Shown here piece by piece: positions 43,054 to 52,062 of a DNA stretch of 64,000 nucleotides. The notes beneath the pieces are model-generated. The model saw only the letters and a program-made list of their open reading frames with translations, ran no database searches and was not told where the DNA came from. The stretch is from Roseivirga pacifica (GTDB lineage Bacteria; Bacteroidota; Bacteroidia; Cytophagales; Cyclobacteriaceae): assembly GCF_900111145.1 (NCBI RefSeq), contig NZ_FOIR01000001.1:1061501-1125500 (forward strand), given 5' to 3'. Within the stretch, counting starts at the first letter, position 1; each line of letters opens with the position of its first letter. The translations under genes and the position numbers were made by a program.

Positions 43054-44693
43054 TAGAACAAATATATAACATCAAAACTAGCCGTGTAGTTATACTTATC
43101 AGCAAATCCTACCTGAAATGAAGGAGTAGTATAATACTGATACTGGTAGTTGAGCGATTTTATAAGTCCGATTTTTCCTCCTAAAATTAAGTCATCAAAC
43201 TGCCAAGACCCCGTCACAAAAGCGCTAATGTCAACCCAATGCCTTCTATAATTTCTTACATTCTCAAAAAGGTCTATATATAAATCATTGTTATGCACAT
43301 ATCTTTCAAGTTGAATGCCGAGTTTGTTCATTCCAGAAACCCAGTTAACATTAATGGTTTGAGCATTTGCACTCGGGCCAATACCAGCTCCTAAAATTTC
43401 ACCTTTGTGTGTATAACCGTGTCGGACTCGGCTGTGAATGTAAAATGTACTTGCGTCCCTTATAATTCTACCGGACCCTTGTTGTAAAATTGTCCACTCC
43501 AGTTCCATTTCTATGAATTCATTCTTTTTCTGTTGGAAGGGAAAGAGCTTAGTAAATCCAAACAAGTATGCGGCTGCATGGCCGGGCTCTAAAAAGAAGT
43601 CTCTAAAGTCAATGGAAGTGTCATTTCTGGAAAACTCAAAATAGAATTCACTTTTTGTGGAGGTCCAGAAATACCTAAAAAACACTGAAGCTAGCTGATC
43701 TCTTACGATATCATTAAACTTATCATTGCTTCTGAACAAGTTAGAAAAAGCCGCAAAGTAGTCATTATTTTCTTTGGCCGTTTTACTGTATTGCTGAACC
43801 ACTCTAGTAAAGCCTAAAGATAGTCTTGGAATCCATTTTGGTTGATATGTCATTGCAATTCCGGAAAGGTATCTCCAATCTTTGCTCCTCGGTCTGTATA
43901 TAAACTCACTATTAACTACCATGTTTGCCCTAGGAGGATCATAGCCAGAGCCCTCAAGTTTACCTGCTATTACCTGTGCTTCAAAGTGACCAATTGGAGT
44001 TTTAATAGCCTTGTTGGTATTCAGTGTTAGGTGTTGAAAACCAGTTGAATTGTTAGACATTACAAGGGCATTCTTTTTGCCTGGCCCCCAATAAATGTTT
44101 TGATTAGACCAACCAGCTGAAACTGGTCCTAGCTCCAATTTGATAGAGCTTTGTCCCCACATGAGTTTATTTATAGGCTCATTTCCAAACGATTCAGGTG
44201 TATCGATAAAATTTAGTTGTCTTCTATAATATGTAGACCAAAGTGTAGTGCCTGCGTCTAAAGGAAACCCGTCATAATCCAGATTTTGAGCATAATGAAA
44301 CTCAGGGTTAAGCTGAATGTTTAAAGGGCCGAATTTACCGGTAACACCAGCCGATATTAGTTGCTGGTAACCTCCTACGGGTAGTAAGCTCCCATCGTTC
44401 CATCCATAGGGTTGCTTGTTGGCGTATTTGGATTGAGAAATTAATGGGAGTAAGATTAGTTTATTTTTTTCCTTTGTAGAGTTACCTAATAAATATGGAT
44501 TGTTAGACTTAAAGTTATTATTGCTAATCGGGCGAATTAAAAATGACACCGTACTATCGTATTCGCCTATGAGCTGTTGTCTGCGATAGAAGTCTTCTAT
44601 TCCTGCAGAACCAATGGCCAATTGTCCTTGAGCAAAGGAACTTACGCTGTTTATTAAGATTAATAGCAAAAAAGCCAGTCGATTACTCGTCAT
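43053..44693 (-). CDS. Wzi-like capsule assembly outer-membrane beta-barrel
   Basis: This 546-residue protein has a signal peptide (about 1-22, ending SSFAQ) and then a region rich in alternating aromatic and polar strands that ends in a C-terminal strand (YNTASFDVIYLF-like). SIKLELGPVSAGWSNQNIYWGPGKKNALVMSNN is split over strands typical of Caps_assemb_Wzi proteins. In E. coli Wzi binds capsule to the outer membrane. It lies between the flippase and an unknown lipoprotein. A second barrel of the same kind, but different in sequence, is at 45572. Confidence 0.72.
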   Translation of the reverse strand: MTSNRLAFLLLILINSVSSFAQGQLAIGSAGIEDFYRRQQLIGEYDSTVSFLIRPISNNNFKSNNPYLLGNSTKEKNKLILLPLISQSKYANKQPYGWNDGSLLPVGGYQQLISAGVTGKFGPLNIQLNPEFHYAQNLDYDGFPLDAGTTLWSTYYRRQLNFIDTPESFGNEPINKLMWGQSSIKLELGPVSAGWSNQNIYWGPGKKNALVMSNNSTGFQHLTLNTNKAIKTPIGHFEAQVIAGKLEGSGYDPPRANMVVNSEFIYRPRSKDWRYLSGIAMTYQPKWIPRLSLGFTRVVQQYSKTAKENNDYFAAFSNLFRSNDKFNDIVRDQLASVFFRYFWTSTKSEFYFEFSRNDTSIDFRDFFLEPGHAAAYLFGFTKLFPFQQKKNEFIEMELEWTILQQGSGRIIRDASTFYIHSRVRHGYTHKGEILGAGIGPSANAQTINVNWVSGMNKLGIQLERYVHNNDLYIDLFENVRNYRRHWVDISAFVTGSWQFDDLILGGKIGLIKSLNYQYQYYTTPSFQVGFADKYNYTASFDVIYLF

Positions 44694-44699
44694 AATTTT

Positions 44700-45386
44700 T
44701 TATCTCTCAGGGAGTTCTACGCTTGTTACCTTCAAATTATCTATTGACCAACTTTTATAGCAGAGGTCTGGTCCTGCATCTTTTATGTCAGCTGCAATTC
44801 TAAGCTTTAGGTCACTTGCCGCGTGTGGGTATCGCTTAGCAATTTGAATGAGCTTGCTACCGCCTATCTCTCCTTTATAATGGCAAAGACCTGGTAGGGA
44901 AGCATCTTTTACTTCGGCATTTTCTGGGTTATCGGTGGTTTTGATAATGTCAGGAAAACTTTGTACGCCTTCACAGTTTTGGGTTTGGCACTTGGTGTTT
45001 ATAATAGAAGAAAAGTATAAAGTGGCACCATCTATATTCATTATAAATACGTCTTCGCCATTTCCTCTTTCACCATTTCCTTCCCATTTGTCATGAATGT
45101 AGAGGTCAAAACTTATTCTCAAATAGTCATGCTCGGGAATGCCTCCTAAATTTAGCGTTATGCCTCCCCTTTCAAATTGGCCAAGGTTTCTCGAGCCATT
45201 GAACTCAATATAACGTTCATCAGCGTTATGGTATGTGTAGTAACCAACATCTGAGCTAACTTCTGGGCTGTTAGTCTGTTCAAAGTCATCCCAAAAAATA
45301 ACTTGTTCATCAACACTATTTTTGGAGCACCCTAAGCAGAAAAGTAAGAGGAAAGGAAGAATTGTGCTTTTACAGGTTTTAGACAT
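44700..45386 (-). CDS. Unknown lipoprotein with a lectin-like beta domain
   Basis: I do not recognise a family. The 228-residue protein has a lipoprotein signal with LGCS (lipobox cysteine near residue 20). The body (FWDDFEQTNSPE near the start, LRISFDLYIHDKWEG in the middle, SWSIDNLKVTSVEL at the end) reads like a beta-sandwich of the concanavalin/laminin-G type found in carbohydrate-binding proteins. Two close cysteines (KCQTQNCEG) may form a disulfide. It is the first gene of the minus-strand operon leading to the Wzi-like barrel and the flippase. I infer a surface polysaccharide-binding role. Confidence 0.6.
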   Translation of the reverse strand: MSKTCKSTILPFLLLFCLGCSKNSVDEQVIFWDDFEQTNSPEVSSDVGYYTYHNADERYIEFNGSRNLGQFERGGITLNLGGIPEHDYLRISFDLYIHDKWEGNGERGNGEDVFIMNIDGATLYFSSIINTKCQTQNCEGVQSFPDIIKTTDNPENAEVKDASLPGLCHYKGEIGGSKLIQIAKRYPHAASDLKLRIAADIKDAGPDLCYKSWSIDNLKVTSVELPER

Positions 45387-45571
45387 AATTAAAGCATCGG
45401 TAACTTTTTAGCGCATATAAAAAACGCCCAAACTTAACCATTAAATTATAATGTTTGCCATTTTTTATATTGAGGGTACTGAAAGTATGTCATTACATAT
45501 TATGTCTTCAATAATAAAAAATTGGGCATATCGGGTTAGCTTCGCATCTTTAACTTTAAAATGAATGCTTC
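45387..45571. promoter_or_regulatory. Divergent promoter region
   Basis: These 185 AT-rich bases separate the divergent lipoprotein and second Wzi-like gene. On the minus strand an exact -7 box TAAGTTTG lies at 45429-45436, about 43 bases from the lipoprotein start. On the plus strand TAACTTTA at 45551-45558 matches TAnnTTTG at seven of eight positions, only 14 bases before the ATG at 45572. No clear -33 TTTG was found for either. No gene is visible inside. Confidence 0.42.
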
Positions 45572-47074
45572 ATGAGGTTTAGAGTTTTTTGCTTCCTTGT
45601 TTTTTGTGCCTACTCGATAGAACCTCTCTTTAGCCAAGAGGCCAAAAGGGATAGCCTTGGAGCAGCAGTTAGTCTAGGAACAATAGTGTCTTCAGAGGAT
45701 TTTGCTCCCTTTTTTTTAGTACACAATCGTTGGGGTGAGGTAAGTGACGAACAAACCATTTTTGCATCTGGGGAATTGAGCTATAACTATAGGCTTAATA
45801 ACAATTGGCGTTTTGAATCTGGGTTTTCTTTCAGAAATGAGATCTTTTCTAGCTACTATTTAGCTGCAAATTATGATGTCTTTTATTTAAGAGCAGGTGC
45901 CTATAAAGAGCAATTAGGCGGATTGGCTTCTGACTTAACTGTAGTCAATTATGGGTTAGGAAGAAACGCTCGTCCAGTGCCTATGATAGAGTTAGGAATG
46001 CATGATTACACGGATATCCCTTTTACTCAAGGGTACCTGCAGTTCAAAGCACATATAGGTCAGAGATGGCTGGAAGAAGACCGGTATATCTCAAACACGC
46101 GAATGCATAATAAGGATTTGTATGTGAGAATTAACTTGGAGCGTGAGATTGGTTTAACTGTGGGGGCTGGCCTGGTGCATTTCGCACAGTACGGAGGAAC
46201 AGACCCTTTTGGCCAAGAGCAACCCAGTAGCTTCGATGATTTTTTAAAGGTATTCTTTGGTAGAGGCATACCAAATGAATTTGGAGGTACTGCGGGTGAG
46301 GCAAACGCGCTCGGTAATCATTTGGGAATGACTGATGTTGACATTCAGAAGTCTTTTGGTGATCATAAATTGAACTTCAATTTTCAGACACCATTTGACG
46401 ATAGTGGGAGTCTACATATGATCAGTTTCAAGAATTACCTAGCTGCTTTTCAGTGGGTTTTGCCAAACAAAGGAGGTCTTTTTCAAGAGGTTATGGTAGA
46501 GTATACTAAGAGTAAACGTCAGTCAGGACCCGGGTTACCAGATCCAGTGCCTCAGTTTCCTGATGTAGCGGCTAATAAAGGAAGGGAGTTCGGTGGGAGA
46601 GACGATTTCCACAATAACTACCTGTACCGGTCTGGGTTTTCTTATCATGGGCGCTCTTTGGGGAACGCGCTGTTTTTGACATACGACTGGACAAGAAATT
46701 TCTTAGACTGTTATCCTGATTACAATGTGATGTTTTCAAATAATAGAATTAATGCATTTACAGTAGGAGTGAAAGGAGCTTTATCGAGTATTATTGATTA
46801 TAAATTGCAAGTGGTGTATAGCCAAAACTATGGCACGTATGCCGGCTTGTACGATGGTCGTTATAATTGGGGTGGGGTGGCTATTAGCTCTGGCTTTGAA
46901 TATGTGTTTAGTGGAGGAAAAGACCAATACTATTCTTTGTTGGATTTAAAGTTTAAAAGGCCATTCAAAAATCACCCAATTGATGTTGGGATGAAGGTGG
47001 CCTTTGATACGGGGGAGTTGTATAGCAATGTGGGAGGTGAGTTAACATTTAGTTATATATTTACAAAGCATTAA
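45572..47074 (+). CDS. Second Wzi-like capsule assembly outer-membrane protein
   Basis: This 500-residue protein has a signal peptide of about 21 residues (ending EPLFSQ) and a full-length beta-barrel pattern with a C-terminal phenylalanine-rich strand (LTFSYIFTKH). Segments such as GLGRNARPVPMIELGMHDYTD and LYVRINLEREIGLTVGAGL resemble the Bacteroidota Caps_assemb_Wzi family. It probably anchors or assembles the locus 2 polymer. The gene stands divergent from the lipoprotein and 62 bases before the initiating transferase. It is not a close copy of the barrel at 43053. Confidence 0.72.
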   Translation: MRFRVFCFLVFCAYSIEPLFSQEAKRDSLGAAVSLGTIVSSEDFAPFFLVHNRWGEVSDEQTIFASGELSYNYRLNNNWRFESGFSFRNEIFSSYYLAANYDVFYLRAGAYKEQLGGLASDLTVVNYGLGRNARPVPMIELGMHDYTDIPFTQGYLQFKAHIGQRWLEEDRYISNTRMHNKDLYVRINLEREIGLTVGAGLVHFAQYGGTDPFGQEQPSSFDDFLKVFFGRGIPNEFGGTAGEANALGNHLGMTDVDIQKSFGDHKLNFNFQTPFDDSGSLHMISFKNYLAAFQWVLPNKGGLFQEVMVEYTKSKRQSGPGLPDPVPQFPDVAANKGREFGGRDDFHNNYLYRSGFSYHGRSLGNALFLTYDWTRNFLDCYPDYNVMFSNNRINAFTVGVKGALSSIIDYKLQVVYSQNYGTYAGLYDGRYNWGGVAISSGFEYVFSGGKDQYYSLLDLKFKRPFKNHPIDVGMKVAFDTGELYSNVGGELTFSYIFTKH

Positions 47075-47106
47075 TATTACTGGAATACCAAAATCATTCA
47101 AATTCG

Positions 47107-47114
47107 TATTTTTG
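47107..47114 (+). promoter_or_regulatory. Predicted -7 box for the initiating transferase
   Basis: TATTTTTG is an exact match to the Bacteroidota -7 consensus TAnnTTTG. It lies 22 bases before the GTG start at 47137. The upstream -33 position has only CTGG, so the promoter is called on the -7 box and position alone. Confidence 0.45.
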
Positions 47115-47136
47115 CATGGTCTTTTAAAAAACACAC

Positions 47137-48522
47137 GTGAAAAAGCGCTTCAATAAATACTTTCCACCACTTTTCATTTTAGGTGAAGTAGTGGTTCTTA
47201 CCATTATCTTTTTTATTGCGCTTTATGTGGCTTTTGGCTCTTTTGAACTTAATGTTCCGTATTCCTATGCCTTTATTGTATACATCTTACTTTGGCCAAT
47301 ATTTTCTTATGTCAATAAAGACTACAACATAGGCAGGGCTGTTAGCTATAACAATACCTTTAAAAAGGCTTTTGCTAGTGTTTTCATTTTCGTGTCCTCT
47401 ATTTCATTACTATGGCTTTTTGTGGCTGGCGAAGAAATCAATCGTCAATTCATTATGGCTTTGGTGCTGTTCCTATTTCTGTGGTTAACCATATATAGGG
47501 TATTTGTTCACCTTGCACTTGATAGGTATCGGGCTTTTGGCGGAAATATTAGGTATGCTGCTATTGTTGGGTATGATAAACTAGGGTTTAAGCTTTTTGA
47601 TTTACTTAAGAAGAAGCCTCATTATGGTATTAGGTCTCAAGGGATATACTTTGAAGGAAAACCAAGTGAGAGTAGAGCATATAAATACCCTCAGATGGGC
47701 TCCGTAGAGGAGCTCATTGAGGATAAATTTAAGGACTACGATTTCATATATATAAGCGATAGTCTTTCGCAGGAGATTAAAGATAGGGTAATTGAGGTTG
47801 CTGATTTCTACGCAAAAAAGGTAAAGTTATTACCAGAAATTAAAACAGATGCCTTAAAGACTTTTGTGCTAAGGAGATATGAGTCTATTGCGGTTATTGA
47901 TGTCAATAACTTACCATTAGATCATGGGTTGAACAGATTTGCTAAAAGGGCTTTTGATATTGTTTTCTCAGGCTTTATTGTTGTTTTTGTGCTTTCTTGG
48001 CTTTATCCGCTCTTAGCTATTTTAATTAAAAGAGATAGTAAAGGCCCCGTACTTTTTAAGCAGTGGAGGGAAGGAAAAGATGGCGATTATTTTCTCTGCT
48101 ACAAGTTCAGAACAATGGTTGTTAACAGTCAAGCAGACACTAAGTGGGCCTCGCCTGATGATCCCAGAATGACCAAAATTGGAGCTTTTCTGAGAAAGAC
48201 CTCATTAGATGAATTTCCACAATTTGTTAATGTATTTCTAGGGCAAATGTCGGTGGTTGGCCCAAGGCCTCATCCCATATCTTTAAATGATCAATATAAA
48301 TTCACAGTACAAAAGTTTGCCAAACGCCATGAGTTTAAGCCTGGGGTAACTGGTTTGGCACAGTCAATGGGTTATAGAGGTGAGATTACCGACTATTACC
48401 AAATGAACTCTAGAGTGAAGTTAGATAGGTTCTATTTACAGAACTGGTCCTTTTTACTCGATATGAAAATCATATTGCTGACAATGCTGGGTATAGCAAA
48501 AGGTCAGGAAAAGGCATATTAA
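47137..48522 (+). CDS. Polyprenyl glycosylphosphotransferase (WcaJ/WbaP type)
   Basis: This 461-residue enzyme starts assembly by moving a hexose-1-phosphate from a UDP-sugar to undecaprenyl phosphate. It has four or five N-terminal membrane segments (1-125), a CoA-binding-like cytosolic domain (about 140-245) and a C-terminal catalytic domain from about 267. The latter has KRAFDIVFSGFIVV, FKQWREGKDGDYF, YKFRTMV, TSLDEFPQFVNVF and VVGPRPHP, all complete. GTG 47137 is the start. As locus 1 has its own WecA-like enzyme, this one most likely serves locus 2. A convergent terminator follows directly. Confidence 0.9.
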   Translation: MKKRFNKYFPPLFILGEVVVLTIIFFIALYVAFGSFELNVPYSYAFIVYILLWPIFSYVNKDYNIGRAVSYNNTFKKAFASVFIFVSSISLLWLFVAGEEINRQFIMALVLFLFLWLTIYRVFVHLALDRYRAFGGNIRYAAIVGYDKLGFKLFDLLKKKPHYGIRSQGIYFEGKPSESRAYKYPQMGSVEELIEDKFKDYDFIYISDSLSQEIKDRVIEVADFYAKKVKLLPEIKTDALKTFVLRRYESIAVIDVNNLPLDHGLNRFAKRAFDIVFSGFIVVFVLSWLYPLLAILIKRDSKGPVLFKQWREGKDGDYFLCYKFRTMVVNSQADTKWASPDDPRMTKIGAFLRKTSLDEFPQFVNVFLGQMSVVGPRPHPISLNDQYKFTVQKFAKRHEFKPGVTGLAQSMGYRGEITDYYQMNSRVKLDRFYLQNWSFLLDMKIILLTMLGIAKGQEKAY

Positions 48523-48552
48523 AAAAGACCAGCCAAGCAGCTGGTCTTATGT
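48521..48552. terminator. Bidirectional intrinsic terminator
   Basis: A perfect hairpin with 9-base arms (AAGACCAGC at 48525-48533, GCTGGTCTT at 48540-48548) and a 6-base loop lies exactly between the convergent stops at 48522 and 48553. A run of six A on the left side becomes a U-run for the minus-strand transcript, and the right side is moderately T-rich. It should end both the transferase and the UDP-xylose operon transcripts. Confidence 0.85.
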
Positions 48553-49539
48553 TTATCTTCTATAATTAGAAAAGTCTTTGTGCTCCTTCTTAAAGAGTTT
48601 CTCTTGTGGCAAAGACTTAAAGTACTCGTAGGTTATTTTAAGTCCCTCTTCTCTACTCACTTTAGGTTCCCAGCCCAATATTTCCTTTGCCTTAGTAATA
48701 TTAGGCTGTCGCTGCATTGGGTCGTCCTTCGGTAGCGGTTTATAAACCACTTTTTGATCAGTGCCTGTTAGTTTGATGATTTCTTCGGCAAACTGAGAAA
48801 TAGTTATTTCATCAGGGTTACCTATGTTAACAGGTTGAGGATAGTCTGACATTAGTAGCCTGAAAATACCATCAACTTGGTCATCCACATAACAGAAAGA
48901 CCTTGTTTGACTACCATCTCCAAAAACGGTTAGGTCTTCACCACGTAACGCTTGCCCAATAAAGGCAGGTAGTACACGCCCATCGTTTAAACGCATTCTT
49001 GGACCGTAAGTATTAAATATTCTAACAATTCTAGTTTCTACACCGTGGTAGGTATGGTATGCCATCGTCATGGCCTCTTGAAAGCGCTTGGCTTCGTCAT
49101 ATACACCTCTTGGCCCTACCGGATTTACATTTCCGTAGTACTCTTCCGTTTGTGGGTGAACCAATGGATCACCATAAACTTCAGAAGTTGAGGCTATGAT
49201 CATTCTAGCTTGCTTAACTCTAGCCAGCCCTAGTAAATTATGTGTTCCTAATGAACCAACCTTTAAAGTTTGAATCGGGATTTTCAAATAGTCAATAGGG
49301 CTCGCTGGTGAGGCGAAATGAAGAATATAATCTAGGTTGCCCGAGACGTGAACAAAGTTCGAAACATCATGGTGATGAAATTCAAAGTGTTCAAGCGGCA
49401 TAAGGTGCTCTATGTTGTCTAAGCTTCCGGTAATAAGGTTGTCCATGCCTATAACATGAAATCCCTCTTTTATAAACCTGTCGCAAAGGTGAGAGCCTAA
49501 AAAGCCTGCGGCACCTGTTATTAATACTCTTTTTTTCAT
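48553..49539 (-). CDS. UDP-glucuronate decarboxylase (UDP-xylose synthase)
   Basis: This 328-residue extended short-chain dehydrogenase has [37 protein letters not shown] (with the catalytic E120) and the pair Y147/K151 in VYDEAKR. It also has [10 protein letters not shown] and [10 protein letters not shown]. These are specific for UXS enzymes, which decarboxylate UDP-glucuronate to UDP-xylose. It follows the UDP-glucose dehydrogenase by six bases on the same strand, giving the two steps from UDP-glucose to UDP-xylose. I infer that xylose, or glucuronate, is a building block of one of the two polymers. Confidence 0.9.
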   Translation of the reverse strand: MKKRVLITGAAGFLGSHLCDRFIKEGFHVIGMDNLITGSLDNIEHLMPLEHFEFHHHDVSNFVHVSGNLDYILHFASPASPIDYLKIPIQTLKVGSLGTHNLLGLARVKQARMIIASTSEVYGDPLVHPQTEEYYGNVNPVGPRGVYDEAKRFQEAMTMAYHTYHGVETRIVRIFNTYGPRMRLNDGRVLPAFIGQALRGEDLTVFGDGSQTRSFCYVDDQVDGIFRLLMSDYPQPVNIGNPDEITISQFAEEIIKLTGTDQKVVYKPLPKDDPMQRQPNITKAKEILGWEPKVSREEGLKITYEYFKSLPQEKLFKKEHKDFSNYRR

Positions 49540-49545
49540 GATTGT

Positions 49546-50862
49546 TTATTGAAGACCAATACCATAGTAGGTAAAGCCGGCTTCTCTAAGTTCTTCTCGG
49601 TCATAAATGTTTCTACCATCGAAGATTACTTTATTCTTAAGAAGCTTTCCTATAACGTTAAAGTTTGGAACTCTGAATTCTGGCCACTCAGTAACCAGCA
49701 AAAGTGCGTCTGCATCAACTAAAGTGTCATATTCGTCTTTAGCGTATGTAATTGTATCACCTAAATCGCGAGTAGCTTCGTGCATTGCTACTGGATCGAA
49801 CGCTTTTACTTTGGCCCCTAGTGCTAGTAACTGATTAATGATTACGATAGAAGGCGCTTCTCTCATGTCGTCTGTTTTAGGCTTGAAAGAAAGCCCCCAG
49901 ATGGCGAAAGTCATTCCGCTAAGGTCATCTCCAAAGTGATTTTTGATCTTTTTAACTAGTACGGACTTTTGAGCTTCATTTACCCCTTCAACAGCTTTTA
50001 ACACTTGCATGTTATAACCATTTTCATCTGCAGTTTTAATCAGTGCTTTTACATCTTTAGGGAAACAAGATCCGCCATAACCTACACCTGGGTATATGAA
50101 CTTGGTACCAATTCTGTTATCACTACCAATTCCTTTTCTTACCATGTTCACGTCTGCTCCCATGATTTCGCAAAGGTTCGCAATGTCGTTCATAAAGCTG
50201 ATTTTAGTAGCAAGCATAGAGTTTGCTGCATACTTGGTCATCTCGGCAGAAGGTACATCCATAAAAATTGTAGGGTGACCATTTAATAAGAAAGGCTTAT
50301 AAAGCTTTTCCATGATTTTCTTAGCATTGTCAGACTCGATACCAACAACAATTCTGTCTGGTTTTAAGAAGTCCTGAATAGCAGCTCCCTCTTTTAGGAA
50401 TTCCGGGTTAGATGCTACGTCAAATGGAATGTTTACTCCTCTTTTATCTAATTCTTCTTGAACAGCGTTTTTAACCTTCTGAGCAGTTCCTACAGGTACT
50501 GTGCTTTTTGTTACTACTACAATGTAGTCTTCTATGTTCTGACCAATCTCTCTGGCCACGGCTAGTACATATTTAAGGTCAGCACTGCCATCTTCTCCCG
50601 GAGGTGTTCCTACAGCAATAAACGCTGCCTCAGAATCTTTTACAGAATCGGCCAATTTTGTTGAAAAGTGTAGCCTATCTTTTTCATAGTTTCTTTTAAC
50701 CATGTCCTCCAAACCTGGCTCATAAATAGGCATTACACCTTCTTTAAGCCCTTCGATTTTCTTTTGGTCTATATCTATACATGTAACGTCTATCCCTACT
50801 TCCGAAAAGCAAGTGCCTGTTACTAAGCCTACATACCCGGTTCCTACAATTGTGATTTTCAT
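49546..50862 (-). CDS. ugd: UDP-glucose 6-dehydrogenase
   Basis: This 438-residue enzyme oxidises UDP-glucose to UDP-glucuronate with two NAD. The Rossmann motif GTGYVGLVTG (7-16), VGTPPGEDGSADL, EFLKEGAAIQDFLKPDRIV and the catalytic cysteine C266 in GVGYGGSCFPKD are all present. It has the normal length for the bacterial family. It lies first in a two-gene operon with the UDP-xylose synthase and has its own predicted promoter at 50879-50886. It differs from the truncated HexNAc-type dehydrogenase at the window start. Confidence 0.95.
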   Translation of the reverse strand: MKITIVGTGYVGLVTGTCFSEVGIDVTCIDIDQKKIEGLKEGVMPIYEPGLEDMVKRNYEKDRLHFSTKLADSVKDSEAAFIAVGTPPGEDGSADLKYVLAVAREIGQNIEDYIVVVTKSTVPVGTAQKVKNAVQEELDKRGVNIPFDVASNPEFLKEGAAIQDFLKPDRIVVGIESDNAKKIMEKLYKPFLLNGHPTIFMDVPSAEMTKYAANSMLATKISFMNDIANLCEIMGADVNMVRKGIGSDNRIGTKFIYPGVGYGGSCFPKDVKALIKTADENGYNMQVLKAVEGVNEAQKSVLVKKIKNHFGDDLSGMTFAIWGLSFKPKTDDMREAPSIVIINQLLALGAKVKAFDPVAMHEATRDLGDTITYAKDEYDTLVDADALLLVTEWPEFRVPNFNVIGKLLKNKVIFDGRNIYDREELREAGFTYYGIGLQ

Positions 50863-50878
50863 GATTATTTATTTACTA

Positions 50879-50886
50879 CAAATCTA
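50879..50886 (-). promoter_or_regulatory. Predicted -7 box for ugd
   Basis: On the minus strand TAGATTTG (plus-strand CAAATCTA) matches TAnnTTTG exactly. It ends 16 bases upstream of the ugd ATG, so the leader would be only about ten bases. The rest of the 98-base gap between ugd and galE shows no hairpin of note. Confidence 0.45.
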
Positions 50887-50960
50887 TTTTCTTAAATGTC
50901 GTTTACTTTATTAATTGGATGACTCTCCTAAAAATATCGGTGAATGTACCATTATTGTCG

Positions 50961-51980
50961 TTAAGCGTTTGATAATGCCTGCTGCCATTTCCAAGAATCC
51001 CTCATAGCATCAGAAAGGGTGTATTTACATTCCCAGTTCAATAGCTTTTTCGATTTGTCTACTTGAGCGTATACCTTCTCCACATCACCAGGTCTTCTAG
51101 GGCCAACCTTGTAGTTCAGCTTTTGGCCTGTCTCTTTTTCAAAAGCATTAATGGCTTCTAGTACCGTATTTCCTTTGCCGGTTCCAATGTTTATAAAGTC
51201 TATGTGGTTACTCTCTTCAATGCTGTTTAAGTGACGGATTGATTGAACATGCGCATCTGCTAAATCCATTACGTGTATGTAATCCCTAATACAGGTTCCG
51301 TCAGGTGTATTGTAATCATCGCCAAACACCGTGAGCTCTTTTCTTATACCAGCTGCAGTTTGCATAATAAATGGCACTAAGTTGTTCGGCACACCTAATG
51401 GCAATTCGCCAATTTCGGCCGATGGATGCGCACCTATCGGGTTGAAATACCTTAGAGAGATTATTTTAAGTGCTGCTCCGCTTTTAACTGTATCTTCTAA
51501 AATTTCTTCTCCAACAGCCTTGGTGTTGCCGTAAGGAGAGGTTGCTTGCTGTTTTGGAGTTTCTTCAGTTACTGGTAATTTTTCCGGCTGGCCATAAACC
51601 GTGCAAGACGATGAGAAAACTAGGTTCTGCACTTTGGCTTCTGTCATTTCTTGCAACAAAAGAACTAATGCCGAAATGTTATTTTCATAGTACATCAAAG
51701 GCTTTTCAACAGACTCACCTACGGCTTTTTTAGCAGCAAAGTGAATGATGCCTTCAATCTCTTGATCTTGAAAAACTTGCTTCATGAGCTTTCTGTCAAG
51801 GCAATCACCTTCATATAATTTGAAGGATTTTCCCGTAATGTTCTTCAGTCCATCCATTACACTTTTTTCAGAGTTGGAAAAGTTATCGAGAATTATTGGG
51901 TTGAAGCCCTCTTCGTGGAGGCGTACAACTACGTGTGACCCTATATAGCCTGCTCCGCCTGTGACAAGAATGTTTTTCAT
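50961..51980 (-). CDS. galE: UDP-glucose 4-epimerase
   Basis: This 339-residue enzyme interconverts UDP-glucose and UDP-galactose. It has the NAD site TGGAGYIGSHV, IHFAAKKAVGESVEKPL, SSSCTVYGQPEKLPVTE, the catalytic Y150/K154 in SPYGNTK, and NPIGAHPSAEIGE, which is characteristic of GalE. It is transcribed divergently from pheS and upstream of ugd, with a 98-base gap, so it may have its own transcript. It can supply galactose to the polysaccharide loci or act in general metabolism. Confidence 0.94.
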   Translation of the reverse strand: MKNILVTGGAGYIGSHVVVRLHEEGFNPIILDNFSNSEKSVMDGLKNITGKSFKLYEGDCLDRKLMKQVFQDQEIEGIIHFAAKKAVGESVEKPLMYYENNISALVLLLQEMTEAKVQNLVFSSSCTVYGQPEKLPVTEETPKQQATSPYGNTKAVGEEILEDTVKSGAALKIISLRYFNPIGAHPSAEIGELPLGVPNNLVPFIMQTAAGIRKELTVFGDDYNTPDGTCIRDYIHVMDLADAHVQSIRHLNSIEESNHIDFINIGTGKGNTVLEAINAFEKETGQKLNYKVGPRRPGDVEKVYAQVDKSKKLLNWECKYTLSDAMRDSWKWQQALSNA

Positions 51981-51987
51981 AATAACT

Positions 51988-52036
51988 CAAAAATAAGGTA
52001 CATTTTAACATATTAAGAACGGCTCTGTTATTTTTG
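51988..52036. promoter_or_regulatory. Divergent promoters for galE and pheS
   Basis: Two exact -7 boxes lie in the 82-base gap. On the minus strand TATTTTTG is at 51988-51995, which would give galE a transcript starting almost at its ATG. On the plus strand TATTTTTG is at 52029-52036, 26 bases before the pheS ATG. No good -33 TTTG is seen at the usual distance for either, so these calls rest on the -7 boxes. Confidence 0.45.
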
Positions 52037-52062
52037 TGCAACTTTAAAAGAAAAGAATAGGT

